NCBI GenBank assembly: GCA_002359095.1
Contig: DEQD01000024.1
Span: 1-7,008 of the forward strand
Length of the DNA: 7,008 nucleotides
Direction: 5' to 3'
DNA from: Caryophanales bacterium UBA3375
Lineage (GTDB): Bacteria; Bacillota_I; Bacilli_A; UBA3375
The notes beneath the pieces were generated by a model. That model did no database searches. It saw only the letters and a list, made by a program, of their open reading frames with translations, and was not told the origin of the DNA. This document shows, in pieces, positions 1 to 6,254 of the stretch. Numbering within the stretch: the first letter of the stretch is position 1; the number at the start of each line of letters is the position of its first letter. Made by a program: the position numbers and the translations under genes.

Positions 1-11
1 TTGCCTTTCAA

Positions 12-34
12 ACTACATATAATCGTAATGTAGT
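12..34. repeat. 7-bp inverted repeat downstream of tracrRNA terminator
   Basis: The arms ACTACAT (12-18) and ATGTAGT (28-34) are perfect reverse complements around a 9-nt loop. On the minus strand the second arm is followed only by TTTG, so it is at best a weak fallback terminator behind the strong one at 40-62. No gene can be supported between 1 and 39. Confidence 0.4.
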
Positions 35-39
35 ATAAT

Positions 40-62
40 AAAAAAAAGACCTTATAGACCTT
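40..62 (-). terminator. Intrinsic terminator of the tracrRNA
   Basis: On the minus strand AAGGUCU (62-56), loop AUA and AGGUCUU (52-46) form a 7-bp stem with two G-U wobbles. It runs straight into eight U (47-40). It lies just after the tracrRNA nexus, where type II tracrRNAs normally end in a Rho-independent terminator, and it sets the transcription direction as right to left. Confidence 0.75.
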
Positions 63-123
63 AAAATTACGACATATTGTCTTATAATAAGAACCGTGCT
101 AAATTAGGTATGCAGCATTAATA
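40..123 (-). ncRNA. tracrRNA at the distal end of the CRISPR array
   Basis: This is the trans-activating RNA that pairs with the crRNA repeat and loads Cas9. Read on the minus strand, bases 114-96 are perfectly complementary to 19 consecutive bases of the CRISPR repeat. A small bulge follows (GGU at 95-93 against UG in the repeat). UCUU (92-89) then pairs with AAGA of the repeat to form the lower stem. Next comes a nexus-like hairpin, GACA-AUA-UGUC (81-71), flanked by AUAAGAC and GUCGUAAU, which resembles the AAUAAGGC...GUCCGUUAU region of the S. pyogenes tracrRNA. The 46-62 hairpin and U8 tract close the RNA. The 5' end is uncertain: it may start from an AT-rich -10-like region just upstream, or arise by read-through from the array. 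The position downstream of the array, rather than near cas9, is unusual for a II-A gene order. Confidence 0.87.
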
Positions 124-135
124 ATATATTTTATA
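121..135 (-). promoter_or_regulatory. Possible -10 region for tracrRNA
   Basis: On the minus strand, between the last repeat and the anti-repeat, TATAAA (135-130), TATATT (128-123) and TATTAT (126-121) are -10-like. A start from TATTAT would fall close to base 114, the first base of the anti-repeat pairing. No convincing -35 hexamer is seen; the position it would occupy lies inside the last CRISPR repeat. In DNA this AT-rich the match could be chance, and read-through from the array is the alternative. Confidence 0.3.
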
Positions 136-136
136 C

Positions 137-370
137 CTTTTATGCATACCTAATTTAGCACCATCTTAAAACTCGTTTGTCTTATTAATCAATGCTAATT
201 GTCTTTTATGCATACCTAATTTAGCACCATCTTAAAACAAATCTGTAAAACTTTTAGTTAACATTTGCCTTTTATGCATACCTAATTTAGCACCATCTTA
301 AAACGCTTTCATTTCATTGACATAGATTACTTTTGTTTTACGAGTACCCAAATTAGCACCCATTGGTATA
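137..370 (-). CRISPR. CRISPR array: 3 perfect repeats, 1 degenerate repeat, 3 spacers
   Basis: Three identical 36-nt repeats lie at 137-172, 203-238 and 269-304, and a degenerate fourth copy at 335-370. The spacers are exactly 30 nt each: 173-202, 239-268 and 305-334. In the minus-strand (crRNA) sense the repeat begins GTTTTAAGATGGTGC and ends GGTATGCATAAAAG. The GTTTTA start is typical of type II repeats. Orientation is fixed by the adjacent tracrRNA, whose anti-repeat, nexus and terminator only make sense on the minus strand, so each crRNA is spacer followed by GUUUUAAGA. The array lies 26 nt beyond the csn2 stop and is codirectional with the cas operon. Three spacers is a very short array. 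I could not find convincing matches to the spacers within this window. Confidence 0.97.
335..370 (-). repeat. Degenerate terminal CRISPR repeat
   Basis: Aligned without gaps to the 36-nt consensus, this copy keeps 22 positions, including the + strand cores TACC and TTAGCACC. Most of the outer end, next to csn2, is lost. Decay at the outer edge is typical of the oldest, leader-distal repeat, yet here it lies at the transcription-upstream end of the array. Confidence 0.85.
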
Positions 371-371
371 A

Positions 372-377
372 ATTATA
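372..377 (-). promoter_or_regulatory. Possible -10 (TATAAT) for pre-crRNA
   Basis: A perfect TATAAT reads on the minus strand in the 26-nt gap between the csn2 stop and the degenerate repeat. A start about 7 nt downstream would fall inside the degenerate repeat, so the whole array and the tracrRNA could form one RNA of about 325 nt. The -35 positions read ATAAAT or AATAAA, which is poor. Chance in AT-rich DNA, or cotranscription with the cas operon, are real alternatives. Confidence 0.3.
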
Positions 378-396
378 TTTAATTATTAATACATAT

Positions 397-1287
397 TTAT
401 TTTACCATTTTTAGGTAGTGATAATACGTTTTTTTACTGATTTTTTCTATATCAAAGTTTAAATTATAATCTAAACCTAACTTCTCTTTAATAATAACCG
501 AAATAACCACTAAATCTTCTTCTACTAAATTGATATTATTATCATTAATAATATTATTAATATTACTATTTATTAATAACCTAATATTTTCTTTATCAAG
601 AATATCAGGAAATTCATCATAAACCACTTCTACTAATGAATCTACATTAAGATTGATAATTTCATTTTCAAACAAAATGAAATTATCATAGTTTAAGTTA
701 TTAGAGAATATATAGATGTTATCTAGTTTTATATCATCTACATCTATATATTCATCAACAAAAACAAACATTGTTATTTCTGGATGATTCGATAAATATT
801 CACTAACTATCTTCTTAAATAAACTGATAACATCATCAAATCTATAATTAACGAAGTTAATTGTAGATAATATATCTAATAATTTATTAATTTCTATAGA
901 TTTCATATCAAATTCAACATATTCATTATTAAAATGAGATAAACCATTTTCTATTAGTGTTAAAGGTTGATCAATATCAATCTCTTTATCGATTTTATCA
1001 AGTAACCATTTAGTAAGTAGTGTATCCTTTTTAAACTCTAATTGATTAATAATCTCACTTGGATTTCTTAAATCTAAAAGTATAAAGTTAGATTTTTTTA
1101 ACTCATTATTGTTTAGTATAACTTCATCAGAAAAAGTTAGTTCTTTTACTGATGAAGTATTATTAATTGAATATAGAGTATAATAAAATTTTAAATATTT
1201 ATTATAATCAGATATAATTAATGAGTTACATTTATCTAAATGTATCTCATTATCATTAAATAACTTCTTTATTTTTAATTTATTCAT
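397..1287 (-). CDS. csn2: Csn2-like spacer-acquisition protein with C-terminal extension
   Basis: Csn2 proteins form ring-shaped tetramers that bind DNA ends and act with Cas1-Cas2 and Cas9 in type II-A spacer acquisition. The call rests first on position, as last gene of a cas9-cas1-cas2-x operon before the array. It rests also on the Csn2-like layout of residues 1-213: an N-terminal strand-rich part (KIKKLFNDNEIHL), LTFSDEVIL at 50-58, a hydrophobic strand FILLDL at 68-73, a helical middle, MFVFVDEYIDV at 173-183, and a closing IYIFSN...FILFENEIINL. Short Csn2 proteins are about 220 aa; this one has 296, so residues ~214-296 are an extension rich in Asn and Ile with no motif I recognise. 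The start at 1287 has GGAG 8 nt upstream (1299-1296) and overlaps the cas2 stop by 8 nt, suggesting translational coupling. The family is clear from context, but the exact Csn2 subgroup is not. Confidence 0.8.
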   Translation of the reverse strand: MNKLKIKKLFNDNEIHLDKCNSLIISDYNKYLKFYYTLYSINNTSSVKELTFSDEVILNNNELKKSNFILLDLRNPSEIINQLEFKKDTLLTKWLLDKIDKEIDIDQPLTLIENGLSHFNNEYVEFDMKSIEINKLLDILSTINFVNYRFDDVISLFKKIVSEYLSNHPEITMFVFVDEYIDVDDIKLDNIYIFSNNLNYDNFILFENEIINLNVDSLVEVVYDEFPDILDKENIRLLINSNINNIINDNNINLVEEDLVVISVIIKEKLGLDYNLNFDIEKISKKTYYHYLKMVK

Positions 1288-1627
1288 CTAAATCTCCAAT
1301 AACTACTATTCTATTATCACCAACTATAGTTTCTTGTTTACTTTTTTCTCCTCTTAAGAAATCCATTTGTTGATATTGTTTTTCAGTTATATAAAATACT
1401 CTAATTTCCCCTCCACTTGGTATATCTCTTTTTAATCGATTAATTATAGCAGGAGCATTTTTCTTATTAGCTACAACCTTAGTATATACAGAATATTGTA
1501 CTTTATAAAATCCTAAACTAATCAATAATTTTCTAAACTTAGTATATTCTTTAGTTTGCTCATACTCTTTCATTGGTAAATCATACATTAATAATATTCT
1601 CATCTTACGGTAATCTGACTTATACAT
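1280..1627 (-). CDS. cas2: CRISPR-associated protein Cas2 (type II)
   Basis: Cas2 forms the central dimer of the Cas1-Cas2 integrase and measures and holds the prespacer. The 115-aa length is normal. The N-terminal beta strand MRILLMYDLPM carries the conserved Asp (D16). It is followed by YTKFRKLLISLGFYKVQYSVYTK, a ferredoxin-like core signature close to S. pyogenes Cas2 (recalled [23 protein letters not shown]), and later by ITEKQYQQMDFLRGE and a C-terminal VVIGDLDE strand that normally swaps onto Cas1 or the partner subunit. I keep the first Met: it gives MYKSDYRKMRILLMYD, matching the short leader before the MILMFD strand in relatives, and an 8-nt overlap with the cas1 stop. No good Shine-Dalgarno is seen, so translation probably depends on coupling with cas1. 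Met9 is the alternative start. Confidence 0.96.
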   Translation of the reverse strand: MYKSDYRKMRILLMYDLPMKEYEQTKEYTKFRKLLISLGFYKVQYSVYTKVVANKKNAPAIINRLKRDIPSGGEIRVFYITEKQYQQMDFLRGEKSKQETIVGDNRIVVIGDLDE

Positions 1628-2489
1628 CTAACTTAGGAAATTGATACTCTATTTCATTATTTAGAGCACAATCTATATATGGACTTATACTTGTATCAAC
1701 TGTATGCTTTTTACCATTAAAAGTTATTTGATAATTAACTATATCTGTTAGTCTAAACTTTAGTTTAGCTGACAGATATTTATAATCATCTTCTCTTAAA
1801 ACTTCTCTAATATACCAATCAATAATAGGTCGATAAGGCTCAATTAAATCATCACTTAAACAAAATGAATTATATTCACTTCTATGAAATATACCAATAC
1901 ACGGATCTAAACCTTTAGCTAGTAATTGTTGACTAATTCTAGATCTAATTATTTGATACGTATAATCTAAACAAGCATTTATTAAATCATCATCAAATCG
2001 TTTAAAATCTTCACCAAAAAATCTAACAAAATAACATCTAGCAGCTATTCCTTCTTGGTTATCTCTATCATAAAGTTTTACATTATTATAATACTTATAT
2101 ATAGCATTATAATCTTCACCTATTAGTTTTAAATTAAGCATTTGATTATATATTTTAGATCTTATTATTTTTTGCCATAATACCTCTTTATTTTCTTTTA
2201 GATATTCATAAGATATTTTACGATACTTAGTTGTTCTAGAATTATTAGTTAAAGGTAAATAATTACCTTTTGGCATCTTAGAATCATCACAAACAACTAA
2301 ATCAATACCTTTGTGTGCAATTTGTTGTAGTAGTCTAACTGTTATAGTAGTTTTATGGTCTGTTAAAATAATATTCTTTATCTCATTTAAATTAACAGAA
2401 ACCTCATCGGTTTCTGTTTTAATAATCATATTATCTAAAACTAATTTTAGTTTTAGAGCATCATCTATAATAATTGTTCTCCAACTCAT
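1620..2489 (-). CDS. cas1: CRISPR-associated endonuclease/integrase Cas1 (type II)
   Basis: Cas1 is the metal-dependent integrase that inserts new spacers at the leader-repeat junction with Cas2. At 289 aa it has the usual type II length and starts MSWRTIII, matching the M(G/S)WRTVVI start of type II-A Cas1. The expected metal-binding triad is present: E146 in NQEGIAARCYF, H202 in GIFHRSEYNSF, and E217 in DLIEPYRPIID. The N-terminal beta domain spans about 1-80 (CDDSKMP at 67-73) and the helical catalytic domain about 90-289. The start lies 13 nt after the cas9 stop. Its Shine-Dalgarno AGAGGA overlaps the cas9 TAG stop, so the two are tightly linked in one operon. All key residues are intact, so the acquisition machinery looks functional despite the short array. 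Confidence 0.97.
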   Translation of the reverse strand: MSWRTIIIDDALKLKLVLDNMIIKTETDEVSVNLNEIKNIILTDHKTTITVRLLQQIAHKGIDLVVCDDSKMPKGNYLPLTNNSRTTKYRKISYEYLKENKEVLWQKIIRSKIYNQMLNLKLIGEDYNAIYKYYNNVKLYDRDNQEGIAARCYFVRFFGEDFKRFDDDLINACLDYTYQIIRSRISQQLLAKGLDPCIGIFHRSEYNSFCLSDDLIEPYRPIIDWYIREVLREDDYKYLSAKLKFRLTDIVNYQITFNGKKHTVDTSISPYIDCALNNEIEYQFPKLDV

Positions 2490-2502
2490 TATTTAATTTC
2501 CT

Positions 2503-5500
2503 CTAAATATTTATAAAGTTCAATCCATATTTTCCTAATTTACCATACCCTATCTTAATAGCATTTTTACTATTTTGAGTAAAATATTTATTTAATCCTT
2601 TGTTGTGTAGATCTTTTAATATTATTCCATTTTTCGATTTATGAAAATAATTCACAAGACCGAATAATACTCCATCTTTAGTTTCACATTTAATTATATC
2701 ATTAGACGATAAATCAAACTGTTTAACCAACGATGATACATCTGCATTTTTTCCAATTATATATGTATCAAACATTGCTTTATAATACGAAGATTCTCTA
2801 TCAAGTACTTGTTTGCCTTCTTTATTAGTCTTAAACATATTAAAAGATATCGGTAAGAAGAAGTATTTTTCTTTTCCTTTAACATCTTTACCTTTGTATA
2901 CTTCGATGTATTTTTGTTTAACTGAATCATAACCTACATGTTTGTTTTGTTTTATATCATCACACTTATTAATTATCCATGGAGTTGAAACATCTTTGAC
3001 CACATATTTTAATTTAACAATAACAGGTTGTTGTTTGTTTCCTTTTCTTTGCATTCTAATCCCATGCATATTTGGTTTAAAATCTTTTTCTTCAATTGAA
3101 TGTTTTTCTAAACAATAATGTTTAAACGGATTAATTGCTTTTGTTGCTTCTTTTCCATCTTTATCAGTATAAACAATCTTTTTATCTTTGTACTCTTCAT
3201 AGATACTTATTAAATAGTCAATAGTTTCTTTATCTTGTTTATACATTAATAAATCTTGTGGTTTTTTAATTAAAATATCTTCAATGTTTTTATTTTCACA
3301 CTCATAAATATTATTGATAAAACGAATTTGATTATATTTACCATCTTTCTCAATATATGTATTTAAATTAGCATTACTTAATGATGCATTTTTTCTAATA
3401 CTATTATCCTTTTTAATTCTAGTATTATCATAATTACTATCTTTAACATGTTTTATTAGTTTACCATCCAACTTAACACTAAACCCTCTACCATCTTTAT
3501 TAGTAAAGTTATCTATATAAGGTGTAGACCAGAACATATCAGCATTATTTTGAATTTTATAAGATAATCTACCAACTACAGTTAAAGGAAACATTGCTAC
3601 TATCATAGCATCTTGAGCATGGTGGTATACATTCTCATCACGATTTTTATTAATTGAGAATTGAGTTCTTACTTGAGAAGTAAATACCGGGGGAACTGAC
3701 ATAACTCCAATTTCTAAGTTATTTGCTTCAGCAAATAACATTAATTGTTTTTTAAGTTCACTCGTAACATAAGCTGTATCTCTTAAGTTTCTATTAATAA
3801 ACTTCTTCTCATATTTACTTAAATCACCAGAGAATAATAAGTTATTCTTTTTCTCTTGACTAAATTTTTTATTAGCTTTTACTCTTTTTATAAATTCTTC
3901 TGGTTGACTTAACCATTCTAATGGAGTTCTATTGTTCTTTTTGTTATTACAATCATTACAACTACAAGTTTTGTTATTAAAACTATCATCTGCAGATTTA
4001 GATAAAGGTAGAATATGTTCAATTTGGAATGAGTCTAATGAAATAGGTTTGTTACAAAACGCACATTTAAAATCACATTCTTCTAATAATAAATATCTAT
4101 TAATATCATTTCTAGTTGGATTTTCAATTCCATAATCATCTTTTAGTTTCTTTTTAGCTAATTGTCTTTGTTTGTTACCTTCTAAACAATAGTTATGCCA
4201 ATCTTTTTGATCTTGAGGACTCATACTTTCTTTATTAGACTCTATAGCAATAGTACCAATTTTATTCGGATATTTTTCCATTAAAGTATTAATAATATAA
4301 ATAGCTTTGCTTAAACTTTTCTTAACCTGAGGGTTAGCTATTAACCCTTTAATTAAATGAGTTGATACTTTTCCATTTTTAGGATAATTATCAATTAAAT
4401 CTTTATGATATGTTGGTTTAATTACTTTATCACATTTCTTGCTAACCCAAGAACTGTTTTTACACTCTTCTTGCATTAGTTTAATATAAGTTAATAATGC
4501 TTTTTCACTTAAACTATGATATTTGTTTTTTTTATATTTTCCATCAATAATTTTAGCTAAATCATAACTTTCATCACCAAACATATCTTTAAATCCATCT
4601 AGATTTACTATAGCATCTAAACACTCATCACCTTTTGGATATATTTCAAGAATATTTACTAAATCATTATAATACTCTGGATTCTCTAAAATAAGTTCTT
4701 TAAATTTATTTAAAGTTTCTTCACTTACTTCAGCAATAATTTCGCCAGTTTTTTTAGCTTTAACATTCTTCATTCTAATAAATGAAGCAAAAGTTTCTAA
4801 TTTTGCTATTTCAGGTTTTCCATCAGCATCTTTCTTATATCCTGATACATCTTTTTCTAAATCAAGACCAAAGTTCTTTTTAAATATAGATGAATAATTA
4901 GTAGATCCACTAGATAAAATACTATCAACTATTAAATCAACACCTTCCATATTTAAAGTACCTTTTGTAAAATAATGTTTAGCATCTTCATTTATTCTAT
5001 CTTCTTCAACTCTTAAGTTAAATAAATCATTAAGTAAATTGAAGTATTCAGCATATACATTATTTTTAGGAGCTACTTTTTCGCCAGTATATATTTTACA
5101 CTCACCTAATAATTCTTCAAATAAAAACTTTCTATAATTATTATCTTTCTTATACTCTTCAATATCTTCCTTAGTTCTATATCTACCATAAGGCGATAAA
5201 CTATGAACATTTTTATACGATCCTGGACCTTCCCAGAATTTACGTTTAGATTCATAAATTTCAAAGTATTTATTAATAAAATCCTCTGTTAAGAATTTAT
5301 GACCTTGTTTATATTGATTTTCTAAGATTGCTCTAATTTCTTTTTTATAATCTCCCCATAAGAATTTGTTTTCAGTACTTCTATACTTACCTTCTTCTTC
5401 CAAGATTATCTTTTGAATTTGACAAGGATATTTATTCTTGTTTTCTTCTCTATTAGCAATTTTGTGTTTTTCAACACCATCTTTACCTTCTTCAAAAGGA

Positions 5501-5880
5501 ATATAACCTCTATTCTTAACAAAGAAATATAAAATATCAACTATTTCTTGTTCACTTAATTTATCTTCTAAACCTTTATTTCTTAATTCTAATAATTCAT
5601 TATTAGGTTTAGAAGATAAATCTATCCCATTATCAGCTAATAACTTTTTAAGTCTTAACTTTCTATATCTAGTACGATTATATCTTCTTCTAGTACTTCT
5701 AGCAGCTCTTCTATCTTCTGCTTTATTTGCTTGATCAAAAAGATAAACCCCTTGATCAATCGGTTGATTATTAGCTGGGTCTAATAACGCCCAACCAACA
5801 CTAGTTACTCCTAAGTCCAAACCTAGTACATATTTAGATTTATCAAATTCTTTTCTTAAAACTTCTTTCTTCTCACTCAT
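2503..5880 (-). CDS. cas9: Small type II Cas9 effector nuclease
   Basis: Cas9 is the crRNA:tracrRNA-guided double-strand DNA nuclease. At 1125 aa it is in the small class rather than the ~1370-aa S. pyogenes class. RuvC-I is YVLGLDLGVTSVGW with catalytic D22. An Arg-rich bridge helix (about 57-81, RRAARSTRRR) follows, then a recognition lobe to about residue 500 containing WEGPGSYKN and YGRYRT. RuvC-II is IGTIAIE with E547. The HNH domain has FQIEHILP (E621, catalytic H622) and N645, which aligns with N611 of the Neisseria enzyme. RuvC-III is HHAQDA with D757. The C-terminal WED/PAM-interacting region is about 850-1125, including NPFKHY. HNH also carries two CxxC pairs, C606/C609 and C641/C644, typical of a zinc ribbon. 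The Asp usual before the HNH His is Glu. The start is backed by GGAG 6 nt upstream. The gene heads the cas operon. From recalled motifs it resembles the St1/S. pasteurianus group; the PAM cannot be read from sequence. Confidence 0.98.
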   Translation of the reverse strand: MSEKKEVLRKEFDKSKYVLGLDLGVTSVGWALLDPANNQPIDQGVYLFDQANKAEDRRAARSTRRRYNRTRYRKLRLKKLLADNGIDLSSKPNNELLELRNKGLEDKLSEQEIVDILYFFVKNRGYIPFEEGKDGVEKHKIANREENKNKYPCQIQKIILEEEGKYRSTENKFLWGDYKKEIRAILENQYKQGHKFLTEDFINKYFEIYESKRKFWEGPGSYKNVHSLSPYGRYRTKEDIEEYKKDNNYRKFLFEELLGECKIYTGEKVAPKNNVYAEYFNLLNDLFNLRVEEDRINEDAKHYFTKGTLNMEGVDLIVDSILSSGSTNYSSIFKKNFGLDLEKDVSGYKKDADGKPEIAKLETFASFIRMKNVKAKKTGEIIAEVSEETLNKFKELILENPEYYNDLVNILEIYPKGDECLDAIVNLDGFKDMFGDESYDLAKIIDGKYKKNKYHSLSEKALLTYIKLMQEECKNSSWVSKKCDKVIKPTYHKDLIDNYPKNGKVSTHLIKGLIANPQVKKSLSKAIYIINTLMEKYPNKIGTIAIESNKESMSPQDQKDWHNYCLEGNKQRQLAKKKLKDDYGIENPTRNDINRYLLLEECDFKCAFCNKPISLDSFQIEHILPLSKSADDSFNNKTCSCNDCNNKKNNRTPLEWLSQPEEFIKRVKANKKFSQEKKNNLLFSGDLSKYEKKFINRNLRDTAYVTSELKKQLMLFAEANNLEIGVMSVPPVFTSQVRTQFSINKNRDENVYHHAQDAMIVAMFPLTVVGRLSYKIQNNADMFWSTPYIDNFTNKDGRGFSVKLDGKLIKHVKDSNYDNTRIKKDNSIRKNASLSNANLNTYIEKDGKYNQIRFINNIYECENKNIEDILIKKPQDLLMYKQDKETIDYLISIYEEYKDKKIVYTDKDGKEATKAINPFKHYCLEKHSIEEKDFKPNMHGIRMQRKGNKQQPVIVKLKYVVKDVSTPWIINKCDDIKQNKHVGYDSVKQKYIEVYKGKDVKGKEKYFFLPISFNMFKTNKEGKQVLDRESSYYKAMFDTYIIGKNADVSSLVKQFDLSSNDIIKCETKDGVLFGLVNYFHKSKNGIILKDLHNKGLNKYFTQNSKNAIKIGYGKLGKYGLNFINI

Positions 5881-5934
5881 ATACTTCTCCTAATTATTAA
5901 TTCATTTCTTAAAATGTCCTCTTAAATTATCATT

Positions 5935-5980
5935 TTCCAAATATATGAAAGTTCCTTTAATACCTTCCATATATTTGGAA
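5935..5980. repeat. 13-bp perfect inverted repeat in the cas9 leader
   Basis: The arms TTCCAAATATATG (5935-5947) and CATATATTTGGAA (5968-5980) are exact reverse complements around a 20-nt spacer. The nearer arm ends 55 nt before the cas9 start codon. In the spacer, AAAG-TTC-CTTT (5948-5958) is a small inner dyad, and on the minus strand the distal arm can also fold on its own as TTCCA-AATATA-TGGAA. No U tract follows on either strand, so it is not an intrinsic terminator. The arm centres are 33 bp apart, about three helical turns, which would suit an operator bound by a dimer. A 5'UTR hairpin is equally possible. Confidence 0.75.
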
Positions 5981-6011
5981 GAAGAGCTTCGTATTATTCT
6001 TTCTGATAGAA

Positions 6012-6017
6012 ATTATA
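6012..6017 (-). promoter_or_regulatory. Candidate -10 (TATAAT) of the cas operon
   Basis: A perfect TATAAT reads on the minus strand in the sequence ACGTATAATTTC. It would start transcription near 6005 and give a cas9 leader of about 125 nt that contains the 5935-5980 dyad. No good -35 is seen at 17-19 nt upstream (AATAAG, TAATAA or TTAATA). The -10 also lies in one arm of an imperfect dyad, CGTATTATT...AATTATACG (5990-6019). Between 5881 and 6093 I see no protein-coding sequence. Confidence 0.4.
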
Positions 6018-6093
6018 CGTTTTTGATTTGTTTTCTTATTAACTAATTTAAGATTTCTATCCGCGGTTATAAATCTCATTTACATAGTTTCAA

Positions 6094-6254
6094 TTAAATA
6101 TATACCAGACTTATTAATGTATCTGAATATATAATTTTAAACTTACTAAAATTTCTATCTTGTTTTTCTAAATTCTTTCTATGATTATCCAATCTTTTTT
6201 AATATCTAGAGTTTACCCAACATAAATTTGGATATTGGACTCACTCCGCTGTCT
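6094..6254 (-). pseudogene. Decayed GIY-YIG nuclease domain fragment
   Basis: Translating the minus strand gives NIQIYVG, then a TAA stop, then TLDIKK, and after a one-base shift in a six-A run, RLDNHRKNLEKQDRNF and FKIIYSDTL, ending at the TAA at 6096-6094. With a single C-to-T change undone (CAA to TAA) and one A restored, the reading becomes IYVGQTLDIKKRLDNH. This is the YIG-to-Arg stretch of a GIY-YIG endonuclease domain, with the conserved Arg and His. The first half (GIY) is missing and the C-terminal part is cut short. The fragment is fused in frame to a Res N-terminus just upstream. GIY-YIG domains occur in homing, repair and defence nucleases and on some DUF2075-type ATPases; I cannot tell which family was the parent. 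It is not expected to be active. Confidence 0.6.

Noticed and set aside
91..120. Reading the inverted repeat copy as a stray CRISPR repeat on the opposite strand.
   Set aside because: Only the 19-nt core matches. The flanks pair as a lower stem and are followed by a nexus hairpin and U8 terminator on the minus strand, which fits a tracrRNA anti-repeat and not a repeat.
2311..4135. Open frames on the + strand at 2311-2496 and 3932-4135.
   Set aside because: They lie antisense to well-supported parts of cas1 and the cas9 HNH region, and their translations look like low-complexity Leu/Ser/Ile reading.
2503..5880. Use of the Mycoplasma/Spiroplasma genetic code.
   Set aside because: Tryptophan is encoded by TGG and all five genes end at TAA or TAG with full-length products under the standard code.
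6029..6052. Partial similarity of spacer 1 (minus sense TTAATAAGACAAAC) to the cas9 leader (TTAATAAGAAAACA), which could mean self-regulation of cas9 by the natural guide, as with tracr-L.
   Set aside because: Only nine consecutive AT-rich bases match and several mismatches fall at the PAM-proximal (3') end of the spacer. It is not distinguishable from chance.
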